DNA of 34,364 nt, from the NCBI GenBank assembly GCA_017694665.1, contig JADIMP010000035.1, positions 1 to 34,364 of the forward strand, read 5' to 3'. The DNA is from Candidatus Gallilactobacillus intestinavium (GTDB lineage: Bacteria > Bacillota > Bacilli > Lactobacillales > Lactobacillaceae). Under the pieces are notes generated by a model. It saw only the letters and a list, made by a program, of their open reading frames with translations, had not been told where the DNA came from and searched no databases. The position numbers and the translations under genes were made by a program. This document shows positions 16,045-25,370 of this stretch, in pieces (position 1 is the stretch's first letter; each line of letters starts with the position of its first letter).

Positions 16045-17847
16045 ATGACATATAAACAAAATTGGGATTTAGACGTTATTTTCCCTGGAGGATATAATTC
16101 CAAACAAGCTCAGCAAAAATTAGAAGACATAACAAAGCAAATAAACGAATTACAAGATAAATTAAACGACTTTGAAAATGATGATAATGAATTAAATTTT
16201 GCTATTTTGGTTAACATATTAAAAAAACGAGACAAAATTAATGACGAAATTAAAGAACTATCAGTGTTTTGGACAGCACATCAATCTGACGATTTTAATA
16301 ATCGAGAAATAACTCCAAAATTAAATAAAGTAAATGAACTATATTCTAAATTTGGCAATTGCGAAATTACATTAGCTTATATATTCAAAAAATTATCTGA
16401 TGACGATTTTGAAAGATTTTTAAAGTTACCAGAAACTAAAGAAATTGCTTTTAATTTGAAAGAATTACGCAAAGATGCTAACGAATTATTAGACAAAAAT
16501 ACAGAAAAAGCAATTAATCAACTATCTATAGATGGATTAACTGGCTGGAGCAATCATTACGATACAATTGCCTCCAACATTTCTGTCACTTATTCAATTA
16601 ATGATAATTCTAAAACTTTATCTGCAGGACAAGCATTAAATCAATTAACTGGCGCTTCAAATAACGAAGAACGAAAAAATATTATGTCTGCTTACGAAAA
16701 GGCATGGTCTGAGCATGAAGATGAACTAGCAGATACTCTAAATTATTTAGCTGGTTTTAGATTACAAAATTATCAATTACATGGCACAAACGATTTTCTA
16801 AAGAAACCTTTAGAATTAAATCGTATGAAACAAAAAACATTAATGAACATGTGGAATGTTATTGAAGCTAACAAAGATATATTTATTCCTTACATGGACA
16901 GAAAAGCACAACTTTTACATAAAGAACATTTTGATTGGCAAGATCAAGATGCTCCAATTACGTTTAATAATCAAGAAAAAATAAGTTATGATGATGCAGC
17001 ATCTTTTATATTAGAAAATTTTGAAAAATTTAGTCCCAAAATGGCTAATTTAGCAAAAAAGGCTTTTGAAAATGGTTGGTTAGAAGTAGAAAATCGTCCT
17101 GGAAAACAGCCAGGAGGTTATATGGAAGAAGTTCCAGAAATTAAACAATCTAGAATCTTTTTAACATATACTGGTACACCAGAAGATGCTTCTTCTGTTG
17201 CTCATGAATTAGGTCATGCATTTCATTACGAAGTAGTCAAAGATCTACCATCTATGAGAAGAGATTATGCCATGAATGTAGCAGAAACTGCATCAACTTT
17301 CGCAGAATTAATAGTTTCCGATGCTAATGTTAAAAATGCAAACTCCATTGAAGAAAAAGTTAGTTTATTAGATGCTAAACTTATGAATCCCCTAGCAATG
17401 TGTATGAATATCAGAGCCAGATATTTATTTGAGACTAATTTTTATAAAGAAAGAATGAATGGATATGTTCCCGCTAAGAAGTTAAATGAATTAATGCTAG
17501 CAGCTCAAAAATGGGCATTTAACAATCATTTAGGAACTTATCATCCTCATTTTTGGGCAAGTAAACTACATTTTTATATAGATGATGTTCCCTTTTACAA
17601 CTTCCCTTATACTTTTGGATACTTATTTAGTTTAGGAATATACGCCAAAGCTCAAGAACAACCTGACACTTCTTTTGAAGATCAATATATAGCTTTACTT
17701 AGAGATACTGCCAATATGACAACCGAAGACTTAGTTAAAAAACACTTAAATGTTGATCTATCTACTCCTGATTTTTGGCAAAAAAGTATTCAATTAATCA
17801 AACAAGATATTGATCAATTTATTAAATTATCTGACAATTTGATTTAA
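16045..17847 (+). CDS. pepF: Oligoendopeptidase F (M3B zinc metallopeptidase)
   Basis: A 600-residue M3-family oligopeptidase, normal length for PepF. The zinc motif HELGH is at 387-391 and the third ligand is Glu414 in Ala-Glu-Thr-Ala-Ser. The conserved late Tyr/His-rich region (His-Pro-His-Phe-Trp and Tyr-x-Phe-Pro-Tyr) is also present. It is cytosolic and hydrolyses medium-sized peptides; in lactic acid bacteria it contributes to peptide nitrogen use and protein turnover (family knowledge). The start has an AAAGGAGTTACT site. A methyltransferase-like gene begins 5 bases after the stop and appears cotranscribed. Confidence 0.95.
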   Translation: MTYKQNWDLDVIFPGGYNSKQAQQKLEDITKQINELQDKLNDFENDDNELNFAILVNILKKRDKINDEIKELSVFWTAHQSDDFNNREITPKLNKVNELYSKFGNCEITLAYIFKKLSDDDFERFLKLPETKEIAFNLKELRKDANELLDKNTEKAINQLSIDGLTGWSNHYDTIASNISVTYSINDNSKTLSAGQALNQLTGASNNEERKNIMSAYEKAWSEHEDELADTLNYLAGFRLQNYQLHGTNDFLKKPLELNRMKQKTLMNMWNVIEANKDIFIPYMDRKAQLLHKEHFDWQDQDAPITFNNQEKISYDDAASFILENFEKFSPKMANLAKKAFENGWLEVENRPGKQPGGYMEEVPEIKQSRIFLTYTGTPEDASSVAHELGHAFHYEVVKDLPSMRRDYAMNVAETASTFAELIVSDANVKNANSIEEKVSLLDAKLMNPLAMCMNIRARYLFETNFYKERMNGYVPAKKLNELMLAAQKWAFNNHLGTYHPHFWASKLHFYIDDVPFYNFPYTFGYLFSLGIYAKAQEQPDTSFEDQYIALLRDTANMTTEDLVKKHLNVDLSTPDFWQKSIQLIKQDIDQFIKLSDNLI

Positions 17848-17852
17848 GTATT

Positions 17853-18701
17853 ATGCAAACAATTAAGAAAAAGAAATTAAATAAATTTATTAAAAGAAGC
17901 AAAAATAATAATGAATATATAAATCAAACAGAAAAATATTTAAAGTTGTTCAATAACTTTCCAGAAATTAAGTTTTTACTAAACCAGATACTAGAAGCTG
18001 ATAGATTACTAAAACAAAATTTGCTTCCTCAATCACTACCAAAAATGATATTACCAGATAATATTCAAGACATTATCTACCGAAAAATATCCGAAAAATA
18101 TCCTCTTGGTAATTCAGAAGGTGATAAACTATGGGATCAATTGACTTCACAATTACCGAAATTGGATAAACATTTAAGAAATTTCCGTGATTATTTGGAA
18201 AATAATTATGGAATGTGGGCGTATATATCTGCACCGTTTGGAAAACAATTAAGTAACTATTTGCAAAACAAAAATGTTCTAGAAATCATGGCTGGTAACG
18301 GTTATGTTTCTAAAGCATTAAGGCAGTATAACCCTTCAAACAAAAATTACGCTACTGATTCTAAAACCTGGAACAAAATAAATGCTACAGGAAACCATCC
18401 AGTAACAAAAATAGAAAAATTATCAGCTATAGATGCAATTGATAAATATAAAAATGATATTGACTGTGTCATTATGAGTTGGGCTCCAGATAAAGAAATT
18501 GACGACTACCAAGTATTAGAAAAGATTAGAAATATAAATGCACAACAACATAAACTAAATCTTATAATTATTGGAGAATACAAGGGAGCTACCAACTCAA
18601 CAAAATTTTGGAATAATGCCATATTAGAAAATATTGAAACACTATCGAATAAAATATCTCATTTTGATTTAATCAACGATAAAGTTTACTTAGTGAATTA
18701 A
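17853..18701 (+). CDS. SAM-dependent methyltransferase-like protein
   Basis: A 282-residue protein. The N-terminal 130 residues are helical and charged. Then comes a class I methyltransferase core: motif I Val-Leu-Glu-Ile-Met-Ala-Gly-Asn-Gly at 142-150, an acidic end of strand 2 at Ala-Thr-Asp-Ser (Asp169), and a motif IV-like Met-Ser-Trp-Ala-Pro at 208-212. The Ser-Trp-Ala-Pro variant replaces the NPPY/DPPY of nucleic-acid N-methyltransferases, so a different acceptor is likely; substrate unknown. No ribosome-binding site is visible before the ATG. It starts 5 bases after pepF, so translation probably depends on reinitiation. It ends at a shared terminator. Confidence 0.75.
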   Translation: MQTIKKKKLNKFIKRSKNNNEYINQTEKYLKLFNNFPEIKFLLNQILEADRLLKQNLLPQSLPKMILPDNIQDIIYRKISEKYPLGNSEGDKLWDQLTSQLPKLDKHLRNFRDYLENNYGMWAYISAPFGKQLSNYLQNKNVLEIMAGNGYVSKALRQYNPSNKNYATDSKTWNKINATGNHPVTKIEKLSAIDAIDKYKNDIDCVIMSWAPDKEIDDYQVLEKIRNINAQQHKLNLIIIGEYKGATNSTKFWNNAILENIETLSNKISHFDLINDKVYLVN

Positions 18702-18729
18702 AAAAAGCATTACAATGTAATGCTTTTTT
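18701..18729. terminator. Bidirectional intrinsic terminator
   Basis: A 13-bp stem (AAAAAAGCATTAC at 18701-18713, GTAATGCTTTTTT at 18717-18729) with a 3-base loop. It is shared by the methyltransferase-like gene and the convergent membrane-protein gene. Confidence 0.9.
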
Positions 18730-19148
18730 TAATTTTTATTTTTTTCATCGTTCTTAGCTTTCCAAATATTATTTTTCTGTTCATAGTTACTTCTGTATTT
18801 AAATACTTCCAACACATATTTAAAATTAAAAGCCAAACATAATATTGATCCCAAAACTATACCTGCAAAAAACAAGCTAGAAAGAGGTTTTAATATTAAC
18901 TGATATACAGCCGCTATTAAATTAACTGTTGTTATAAAAATAACAAAAAGACCTAGATAAGTAGCAAAACGATTATTAAGAGCAAACATAACAATAGCAA
19001 TAACATAGAAAACTAAAACCAAAAATTCGTTTTCTAAAAACACTTTTAAAGGATCACCATGTTGATATCCAAAAGACATCAACAAATTAACAAAAGTAAA
19101 AAATAATAACGTTACAAAATTTAAAATCACTATTTTTTTATTTTTCAT
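18729..19148 (-). CDS. Small four-helix membrane protein, unknown function
   Basis: A 139-residue protein with four hydrophobic segments at about 6-26, 41-58, 63-84 and 90-108, ending in a charged Lys/Asn/Glu tail that is probably cytoplasmic. I recognise no family motif. The ATG at 19146-19148 comes 2 bases after the lplA stop; an overlapping TTG (19152-19154) would extend it by two residues. No good ribosome-binding site is present, so expression likely relies on coupling to lplA translation. A functional link to lipoate ligation is not implied by the sequence. Confidence 0.75.
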   Translation of the reverse strand: MKNKKIVILNFVTLLFFTFVNLLMSFGYQHGDPLKVFLENEFLVLVFYVIAIVMFALNNRFATYLGLFVIFITTVNLIAAVYQLILKPLSSLFFAGIVLGSILCLAFNFKYVLEVFKYRSNYEQKNNIWKAKNDEKNKN

Positions 19149-19150
19149 AA

Positions 19151-20164
19151 TCAACCAATCAACAAATTAATAACTTCTTCTTTATCAATCCCAGCAAAAA
19201 ACATCCCTAAATCAACATCTTCTAAAGACTTTGAAATGGAAGAATAGTCATACTTTACAGCTTTTAATTTACTTTCCAATTCATCAACATCTTTAATTCC
19301 AAAGAAGTCTCCATAAAATTTAATATTTGAAATGACACCTTTTTCAACATTCAAACGAATATCAATAGTACCATGATCAAAATGTTTTCTTCGTTTTACT
19401 GTAAATTTAGGCGAGTTTCCATAAACCCAGTCCCAATTATTATAATATTTTTCATATAATTTATTAATTTCTACTTGATCTGTAGAACTAACAACATATT
19501 CCTTGTCTTTAATGTCGTCAACAGTTTTAACTTCAAAAATAGACGTTAACAGCAAATCTCTAAAATCACTAACAGTCATTCCTTTATATTCGTCTTTTAA
19601 ATACGGCATTAAATTAGTAACACGAGAACGAACAGACTTAATTCCCTTTGATTCAATTTTATCTTGAGGAACATTTAAAGCATCAGCTACAATATCTGTA
19701 TTTACATTTAACATTAAAGTACCATGAGAAAATGTTTTACCATTCTTAGTATACATTGCATTACCAGAAAACTTTTTACCATCAACCAAAATATCATTTC
19801 TTCCTGAAACTTCAACATGTTCAGTAGTAATACGATTCAAAGCATCTACCATAGGTTTAGTTATACTTTTAAAGTCTCCAAATTCATTAGTATCTGCAGG
19901 AACCACAAAACTAAAACATAAATTTCCTAAATCTTGATATACAGCTCCACCTCCAGACATTCTTCTAGTAACACGAATATTATGTTCACGCACATAATCA
20001 TAATTTATTTCTTCCATTGTGTTTTGATTACGACCCACAATAATACAATTTTCTTCGTAATAAAATAATAATAAAGGTTCATCAAAATCCTTTTCATTCA
20101 TTAAAAATTGTTCTGTCGCTAAGTTTTTACCAATATTATTAGAATCCATCACTACGTAACGCAT
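19151..20164 (-). CDS. lplA: Lipoate--protein ligase A
   Basis: A 337-residue lipoate ligase with both the catalytic domain (about 1-245) and the C-terminal accessory domain that full-length LplA has. The signature Arg-Arg-Met-Ser-Gly-Gly-Gly-Ala-Val-Tyr is at 67-76, followed by a Asp-Gly-Lys-Lys-Phe-Ser-Gly-Asn-Ala element carrying the catalytic Lys and then His-Gly-Thr-Leu. The enzyme activates lipoate with ATP and attaches it to E2 or GcvH-type acceptor proteins; no acceptor gene lies in this window. The start has a strong GGAGG site. It is divergent from the UspA operon and followed by a small membrane-protein gene. Confidence 0.94.
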   Translation of the reverse strand: MRYVVMDSNNIGKNLATEQFLMNEKDFDEPLLLFYYEENCIIVGRNQNTMEEINYDYVREHNIRVTRRMSGGGAVYQDLGNLCFSFVVPADTNEFGDFKSITKPMVDALNRITTEHVEVSGRNDILVDGKKFSGNAMYTKNGKTFSHGTLMLNVNTDIVADALNVPQDKIESKGIKSVRSRVTNLMPYLKDEYKGMTVSDFRDLLLTSIFEVKTVDDIKDKEYVVSSTDQVEINKLYEKYYNNWDWVYGNSPKFTVKRRKHFDHGTIDIRLNVEKGVISNIKFYGDFFGIKDVDELESKLKAVKYDYSSISKSLEDVDLGMFFAGIDKEEVINLLIG

Positions 20165-20314
20165 ATTTTTACCTCCACACTCTAATAATATTAATTTTAA
20201 ATCAATTAATATTAAATGTTAATATTCTTTAATAATAAGATTTTGTATTTAGCAAGCTCTTTTATTAATAATGGTGTAAAATTAAACTAATTTTAAAAAA
20301 GATGGTGATTAACA

Positions 20315-20755
20315 TTGTTAAAAAATTACAAAAACATTTTAGTTGCTCTCGATGGATCAAAAATTACTGATAGAGTTTTAGATAAAGCTATTGATGCAGC
20401 CAAACGTAATCAAACCCATTTAGATATTCTTAATGTTTTAGAACTCAAGCAGTTTTCAGATACTTATGGGAACGCAATTAGTTCAGATATTATTTATAAC
20501 TTAGTAGAAGATACTCGTAAACAATTAGCCAACTATAAAACTAGATCTGAAAATGCAGGATTAACTGATGTATCTGTTCATATACGTTTTGGTAATCCTA
20601 AAACAGTTATTGCACAAGAATTTCCTAAAGATCACAACAATAATTTAATTATTATAGGACAAACAGGTTTAAACGCTCTAGAACGTTTCATGATTGGATC
20701 AGTTACCAGTTATGTAAATCGTACTGCTCAATGTGATGTTCTAATTATTAAATAA
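20315..20755 (+). CDS. Universal stress protein, UspA family (ATP-binding type)
   Basis: A 146-residue single-domain Usp. The N-terminal strand Ile-Leu-Val-Ala-Leu-Asp-Gly-Ser carries the conserved Asp. The C-terminal nucleotide motif Gly-x2-Gly-x9-Gly-Ser (Gly-Gln-Thr-Gly through Ile-Gly-Ser-Val) marks the ATP-binding subgroup. The start is a TTG (20315-20317) with a GGTGA site 6-7 bases upstream; no better ATG lies in frame before the first strand. It leads an operon with glycerate kinase (3 bases downstream) and GtrA. Its exact role is unknown; the family modulates stress survival. Confidence 0.9.
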   Translation: MLKNYKNILVALDGSKITDRVLDKAIDAAKRNQTHLDILNVLELKQFSDTYGNAISSDIIYNLVEDTRKQLANYKTRSENAGLTDVSVHIRFGNPKTVIAQEFPKDHNNNLIIIGQTGLNALERFMIGSVTSYVNRTAQCDVLIIK

Positions 20756-20758
20756 CGT

Positions 20759-21895
20759 ATGAAATTTTTAATTGCTCCCGATTCATTCAAACGTTGTGCA
20801 ACTGCTAAACAAGCTTCAGACGCAATTGAAATTGGTTTAAAAAGAGTATTCCCACAAGCACAATACACAAAAGTACCAATGGCAGATGGTGGTGAAGGAA
20901 CAGTTCAATCACTGACTGATGCTTTAAACGGTAACTTTCGATATATTCGTGTTTTTGATCCTTTAGGAAAAAAAATCACTGCTAGATATGGATTAATAAA
21001 AAATAAGCATACAGCTATCATTGAAATGTCTGCTGCTAGTGGTATGCAATTCGTTACTAAAGAAACTCAAAATCCTATGATAACTTCTACTTTTGGTACT
21101 GGACAACTATTAAAAGACGCACTACATCAAAAAAATATCGAGAATATTATTATCGGAATTGGCGGTAGTGCAACTATTGATGGTGGAGTTGGTATGGCAG
21201 AAGCGCTAGGTGTTAAGTTTTTAGACAAAAATAACCAACCAATTAGATATGGCGGTGGTGGTTTAAGAAATCTAAATCATATTGATGTCTCAAATTTAGA
21301 CCCTCTAGTTAAACAAAAAAATATTTATATTGCTTCCGATGTAGATAATCCATTATTTGGTGAAAACGGAGCGGCGTTCACTTTTGGAGCTCAAAAAGGC
21401 GCCAATCAAAAAATGATGAGATCATTAGACAATAATTTACGCCATCTTCATCATATTCTAAAAAGAGATTTAAATTTAGATTTAGCTGATAAACCTGGAT
21501 CTGGTGCTGCTGGTGGTTTAGGATTAGGCCTAATTGCCTTTACAAACGCAACAATGGAAAAAGGAATTAACATTACTACTTCGTTAACCGAATTAGGCAA
21601 TAAAGCTAAAGATGCAGATTTTGTTTTCACTGGAGAAGGCAGAATTGATGAACAAACTTTACATGGCAAAACCCCAATTGGAGTATCTGAAATAGCTAAA
21701 GAATATAATCCTAATACTAAGGTTATCGCATTAGTAGGCAGTATGTGTTACAACATAAAACCATTATATGAAAAAGGAATAGATGCAATTTTTTCAATTT
21801 CTCCCGGTAGAGAAAGTAGAGCTATGGCCATTAAAAATATCCGTCGCAATTTAATCAGAACAGCTGAAAATATTGGACATATTATCAACAATTAA
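20759..21895 (+). CDS. Glycerate kinase, GarK/GlxK type
   Basis: A 378-residue glycerate kinase of the type-1 family, standard length. Its N-terminus Ile-Ala-Pro-Asp-Ser-Phe-Lys and the Ala-Asp-Gly-Gly-Glu-Gly-Thr motif near residue 43 are signatures. The Gly-Ile-Gly-Gly-Ser-Ala-Thr-x-Asp-Gly-Gly block and the late Phe-Thr-Gly-Glu-Gly-Arg-Ile-Asp-Glu-Gln-Thr block are also present. It phosphorylates D-glycerate to 2-phosphoglycerate (or 3-phosphoglycerate in some members), feeding lower glycolysis. There is no ribosome-binding site in the 3-base gap to the UspA gene or in its last codons, suggesting coupled translation. GtrA follows 11 bases later. Confidence 0.95.
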   Translation: MKFLIAPDSFKRCATAKQASDAIEIGLKRVFPQAQYTKVPMADGGEGTVQSLTDALNGNFRYIRVFDPLGKKITARYGLIKNKHTAIIEMSAASGMQFVTKETQNPMITSTFGTGQLLKDALHQKNIENIIIGIGGSATIDGGVGMAEALGVKFLDKNNQPIRYGGGGLRNLNHIDVSNLDPLVKQKNIYIASDVDNPLFGENGAAFTFGAQKGANQKMMRSLDNNLRHLHHILKRDLNLDLADKPGSGAAGGLGLGLIAFTNATMEKGINITTSLTELGNKAKDADFVFTGEGRIDEQTLHGKTPIGVSEIAKEYNPNTKVIALVGSMCYNIKPLYEKGIDAIFSISPGRESRAMAIKNIRRNLIRTAENIGHIINN

Positions 21896-21906
21896 GGATT
21901 AACTTT

Positions 21907-22338
21907 ATGAAAAAAATAAGGACACTATTTCAATCTACAATTATTAAATTCATTATTGTAGGAATTATTAATACAATAGTTGGTATGGGATCCATGTTTA
22001 TATGTTTTTTTATTTTACGCCATGGACAATGGTTTTCCAACACAATAAACTACTGGATATCATCAGCTACTAATACTATTACAGGAAGTATAGTAAGTTA
22101 CTTTTTAAATAAATTTTTTACATTTCAAAGTAAAGAATCCTATAACGATGTTTTCAAATTTATTATTAATATAATAATTTGTAACATATTAGCTTATGGT
22201 ATAGCTAAACCACTTGCAGTATCGTTAGTATCATTTGCATCTACCAGTATTAAATCAGTAGTTGCTTTACTATTTGGTAGTGTATTATTTACAATAATAA
22301 ATTACTTTGGTCAAAGATTTTGGGTATTTAAAAAGTAG
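21907..22338 (+). CDS. GtrA family membrane protein
   Basis: A 143-residue protein with four hydrophobic segments and the GtrA-family pattern: an early Phe-Ile-Ile-Val-Gly-Ile-Ile-Asn-Thr, then Ser-Tyr-Phe-Leu-Asn-Lys-Phe-Phe-Thr-Phe after helix 2, and Phe-Trp-Val-Phe at the C-terminus. GtrA proteins are thought to flip undecaprenyl-linked sugars or take part in envelope glycan modification; the sugar is unknown here. The start has an AAGGA site. It is the last gene of the UspA operon and ends at a strong terminator. Its link with glycerate kinase may only be positional. Confidence 0.9.
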   Translation: MKKIRTLFQSTIIKFIIVGIINTIVGMGSMFICFFILRHGQWFSNTINYWISSATNTITGSIVSYFLNKFFTFQSKESYNDVFKFIINIIICNILAYGIAKPLAVSLVSFASTSIKSVVALLFGSVLFTIINYFGQRFWVFKK

Positions 22339-22344
22339 TAAATA

Positions 22345-22381
22345 AAAAAACACGTAAGTAATAATTACTTACGTGTTTTTT
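22345..22381. terminator. Bidirectional intrinsic terminator
   Basis: CACGTAAGTAAT (22351-22362) pairs with ATTACTTACGTG (22364-22375), extended by A-T pairs into A and T runs on both sides. It is shared by gtrA and the convergent phosphoketolase gene. Confidence 0.93.
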
Positions 22382-22382
22382 A

Positions 22383-24773
22383 TTATTTAATATCTTTCCA
22401 TTGCCAATTCATAACTTCAGGCAAATCTGTACCATAATCACGAATATATTGATAATGTTTATCTAACATATCATCCATTCTTTGATTAAATTCACCTGCA
22501 TCCTTAGCATATTTAGTTGAATTAACCGCATCTTTTGCTAAATGGAAACGATCTAAATGATTTAATACTCTCATATCAAATGGTGTCGTTATATCTCCAT
22601 TTTCACGATAACCATGGAAATGTATATTATGATTGTGTCTAGTATAAACTAAACCACGCAATGTGTTTTCAAAACTATGAGCAGCCAAAATTACAGGTTT
22701 GTTCACAGTAAAGTAACGATCAAATTCTTCATCTGTTAAACCACGATTATCTTGATCGTCACCCTTACGTCTTAACTTAACTAAATTAGTTATGTTAATA
22801 AATCTAAATTTCATATCTGGAAATGCTTCATGTAATAACGATATAGCAGCCAAACATTCATTAGTTGCTTCAGATCCTCCAGCAGCAAAAATAACATCTG
22901 GTTCAACACCATCATCGTTTGAAGCCCAAGGAATAATTCCCAATCCATTACGAACCAAATTAACTGCTTCTTCAATAGTAAACCATTGTGTTCTAGGGTG
23001 CTTTGAAGCAACAATTAAATTAATTTTTTCTCTACTCTTAAATGCTTTATTCATAACTGCCAATAATGAGTTAGCATCTGCTGGTAGATAAGCATTAACA
23101 AATTCATGTCCCTTCTCTAATAAATGACCTATCATACCAGGATCTTGATGAGTGTATCCATTATGATCCTGTTGGAATGTATGAGATGCATTCATAATGT
23201 TTAAGGATGGATAATCTCTACGCCAATATTGTTCAGAAGCTTTACGAATCCACTTAAAATGTTGAGTCAACATTGAATCAATGATTCTAGTAAATGCTTC
23301 ATATGAAGCAAAAAAGCCATGCCGTCCAGTTAGAACATATCCTTCTAACATACCTTCAGCTTGATGTTCTGATAATTGAACATCAAATACTCTACCAGAA
23401 TGGGCAACATTTTCATCATTAGGTTCATGAATATCTTCCATAAATTGGCGTTTATCTTCGTCTAATACACTATAAAAACGGTTAGATTTTGTTTCATCAG
23501 GTCCCCACATACGGAAATTATCAGGATTTTCTTTCATAATATCTGCAATATAGTCTGATAAAACTCGTGTATCCATTTTAGTATTACTACTATCTTTTAG
23601 TTCATCTTCAGGTACTGCAAAATCGCGGATGTCATTTAACCTTAAAATCCTAGCATTATTTCCGCCGGCATTTGTGATTGGATTGGCAGCCATCCTTTTA
23701 TCTCCCTTAGGAATTACTGCCTTAATATCATCCGTTAAGCTACCATCTTCATTAAATAACTCTTCTGGTTTATAAGATTTAAGCCAATCAACCAATAAAT
23801 TAGCATTTTCCATTTGCCCAGCTGAAACTGGAATCGGAACTTGATGAGCGCGAAATGATGCTTCAATAGGATTACCATCAAGATCTTTCTTTGGACCCGT
23901 CCATCCCTTAGGTACACGGAAAATAATCATTGGCCAATAAGGGCAAATACTATCATCATTATTTTGTCTAGCTTTTGTTTGAATTGCCTTTATCTTTTCA
24001 ATGGCACTATCCACAGAATGTGCCATATCTACATGAGCTTTTTGATTATCGTTTCCGTCAGTTTCAACAAAAATTGGATCCCAACCAATTCCTTCATAAT
24101 ATTTACGTAAATCTTCATCACTCATTCTAGACAGAACAGAAGGATTAGATATCTTATATCCATTAATCTGAATGATTGGTAATACAGCTCCGTCGTTGAT
24201 CGGATTAATGAATTTGCTTGACATTAATGATCCTGCTAAAGGTCCTGTTTCAGATTCACCATCACCTATTTCTACAGCTACAATTACATCTGGATTATCT
24301 AAAATAGCTCCAACACCATGAGACAAAGAATAACCCAATTCTCCCCCTTCATGAATTGATCCTGGAGTTTCTGGAGCTGCGTGAGATGCTGTTCCACCAG
24401 GAAAAGAAAATTGCTTAAATAATCTCTGCATTCCACGTTCATCTTGAGTTATATCAGGATAAGTTTCTGTATAAGATCCATCCAGATATGAGTTAGACAC
24501 CATTACTTGTCCACCATGACCAGATCCTTCTATGTAAAACATATTTAAATCATACTTTAAAATGGCACGATTTAAATGAGCATAAATAAAGTTTTGTGGT
24601 GCCACAGTACCCCAATGACCAATAGGTTTAATTTTTACATCATCCGCAATTAGTTCACGTTTTAATAAAGGATTATCGCGTAAAAATAACTGACCTACTG
24701 AAAGATAATTAGCAGCACGCCAATATGCATCAACTTTATTTAAGAATTCTTGTGAATCATAATTTTCTGCCAT
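22383..24773 (-). CDS. xfp: Phosphoketolase (xylulose-5-P/fructose-6-P)
   Basis: A protein of 796 residues from the chosen start, full length for the thiamine-diphosphate enzyme that splits xylulose 5-phosphate (and often fructose 6-phosphate) into acetyl phosphate and a triose or erythrose phosphate. Family blocks are visible: Gly-His-Trp-Gly-Thr-Val near residue 57, Gly-Ser-Gly-His-Gly-Gly, Phe-Ser-Phe-Pro-Gly-Gly, the ThDP motif Gly-Asp-Gly-Glu-Ser-Glu-Thr-Gly, and Ser-Phe-type blocks through the C-terminal half. This is the key enzyme of heterolactic fermentation and supports the host assignment. A frame from 24788 has no ribosome-binding site; the ATG at 24771-24773 has GAGG about 10 bases upstream. 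The gene is monocistronic. Confidence 0.97.
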   Translation of the reverse strand: MAENYDSQEFLNKVDAYWRAANYLSVGQLFLRDNPLLKRELIADDVKIKPIGHWGTVAPQNFIYAHLNRAILKYDLNMFYIEGSGHGGQVMVSNSYLDGSYTETYPDITQDERGMQRLFKQFSFPGGTASHAAPETPGSIHEGGELGYSLSHGVGAILDNPDVIVAVEIGDGESETGPLAGSLMSSKFINPINDGAVLPIIQINGYKISNPSVLSRMSDEDLRKYYEGIGWDPIFVETDGNDNQKAHVDMAHSVDSAIEKIKAIQTKARQNNDDSICPYWPMIIFRVPKGWTGPKKDLDGNPIEASFRAHQVPIPVSAGQMENANLLVDWLKSYKPEELFNEDGSLTDDIKAVIPKGDKRMAANPITNAGGNNARILRLNDIRDFAVPEDELKDSSNTKMDTRVLSDYIADIMKENPDNFRMWGPDETKSNRFYSVLDEDKRQFMEDIHEPNDENVAHSGRVFDVQLSEHQAEGMLEGYVLTGRHGFFASYEAFTRIIDSMLTQHFKWIRKASEQYWRRDYPSLNIMNASHTFQQDHNGYTHQDPGMIGHLLEKGHEFVNAYLPADANSLLAVMNKAFKSREKINLIVASKHPRTQWFTIEEAVNLVRNGLGIIPWASNDDGVEPDVIFAAGGSEATNECLAAISLLHEAFPDMKFRFINITNLVKLRRKGDDQDNRGLTDEEFDRYFTVNKPVILAAHSFENTLRGLVYTRHNHNIHFHGYRENGDITTPFDMRVLNHLDRFHLAKDAVNSTKYAKDAGEFNQRMDDMLDKHYQYIRDYGTDLPEVMNWQWKDIK

Positions 24774-24810
24774 TACTTTTAACCTCATTTAAATTAAAAC
24801 ATTTATAATC

Positions 24811-24816
24811 ATTATA
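24811..24816 (-). promoter_or_regulatory. Candidate -10 box of the phosphoketolase gene
   Basis: On the minus strand this is a perfect TATAAT about 37 bases before the chosen start codon, giving a short 5' leader. The -35 region is not clear. Confidence 0.35.
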
Positions 24817-24872
24817 GCTAAATAAATAATATTATTAAAATAATAACCATTATTTTTACCTAGGAGTATAAA

Positions 24873-25370
24873 ATGTCTAAAAAGAAAATAGAAAAAACCT
24901 TAGTCGAAAAAATTTTAGATCAAAATCAAATAAACTATGAACCAATTACATTTGAAATTCAAAAAAGTAATTCTAAACAAAAAAACTTCACTATTTTACA
25001 TGGTGAAGTTGACGAAAATATAATTTACAAAACACTAGTTTTAGAGGGAAATAAAACTGGTCCTCTTGTAGGAGTTGTTCCAATAACAGAACATTTAAAC
25101 GAAAAAAAATTAGCTAAAATTTCGGGAAATAAAAAAGTAAACATGGTTCCACTCAAAAATTTAATTAAAACTACTGGATACGAACATGGAGCAAATACTC
25201 CAATAGGTATTTGGCATAAATATAAATATCCTATTTATATAGATAAAACAGCAGAAAATCTATCTAATTTTTATGTATCATCAGGAAAAATTGCTCACTC
25301 TATTAAAGTCAATCCTAAACAAATTGCTAACCTTATTGGAGCACCATTCGTGGATCTTTTACAAGAATAG
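24873..25370 (+). CDS. ybaK: Cys-tRNA deacylase, YbaK/EbsC family
   Basis: A 165-residue YbaK-type aminoacyl-tRNA editing protein that hydrolyses Cys mischarged on tRNA-Pro in trans. The fold blocks are visible: Ile-Tyr-Lys-Thr-Leu-Val near residue 51 (holding the conserved Lys), Gly-Val-Val-Pro, Lys-Lys-Val-Asn-Met-Val-Pro, Gly-Tyr-Glu-His-Gly-Ala-Asn-Thr-Pro-Ile-Gly, and a C-terminal Val-Ser-Ser-Gly-Lys. Length is normal. The start has an AGGAGT site. Its stop codon abuts the stop codon of the convergent HD-hydrolase gene with no spacer and no terminator. Confidence 0.92.
   Translation: MSKKKIEKTLVEKILDQNQINYEPITFEIQKSNSKQKNFTILHGEVDENIIYKTLVLEGNKTGPLVGVVPITEHLNEKKLAKISGNKKVNMVPLKNLIKTTGYEHGANTPIGIWHKYKYPIYIDKTAENLSNFYVSSGKIAHSIKVNPKQIANLIGAPFVDLLQE

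Noticed and set aside
20196..20235. Repeated TTAATATT elements in the lplA/UspA gap as operator
   Set aside because: Such strings are expected by chance in this AT-rich spacer and no GC-containing core or clear promoter overlap supports them.
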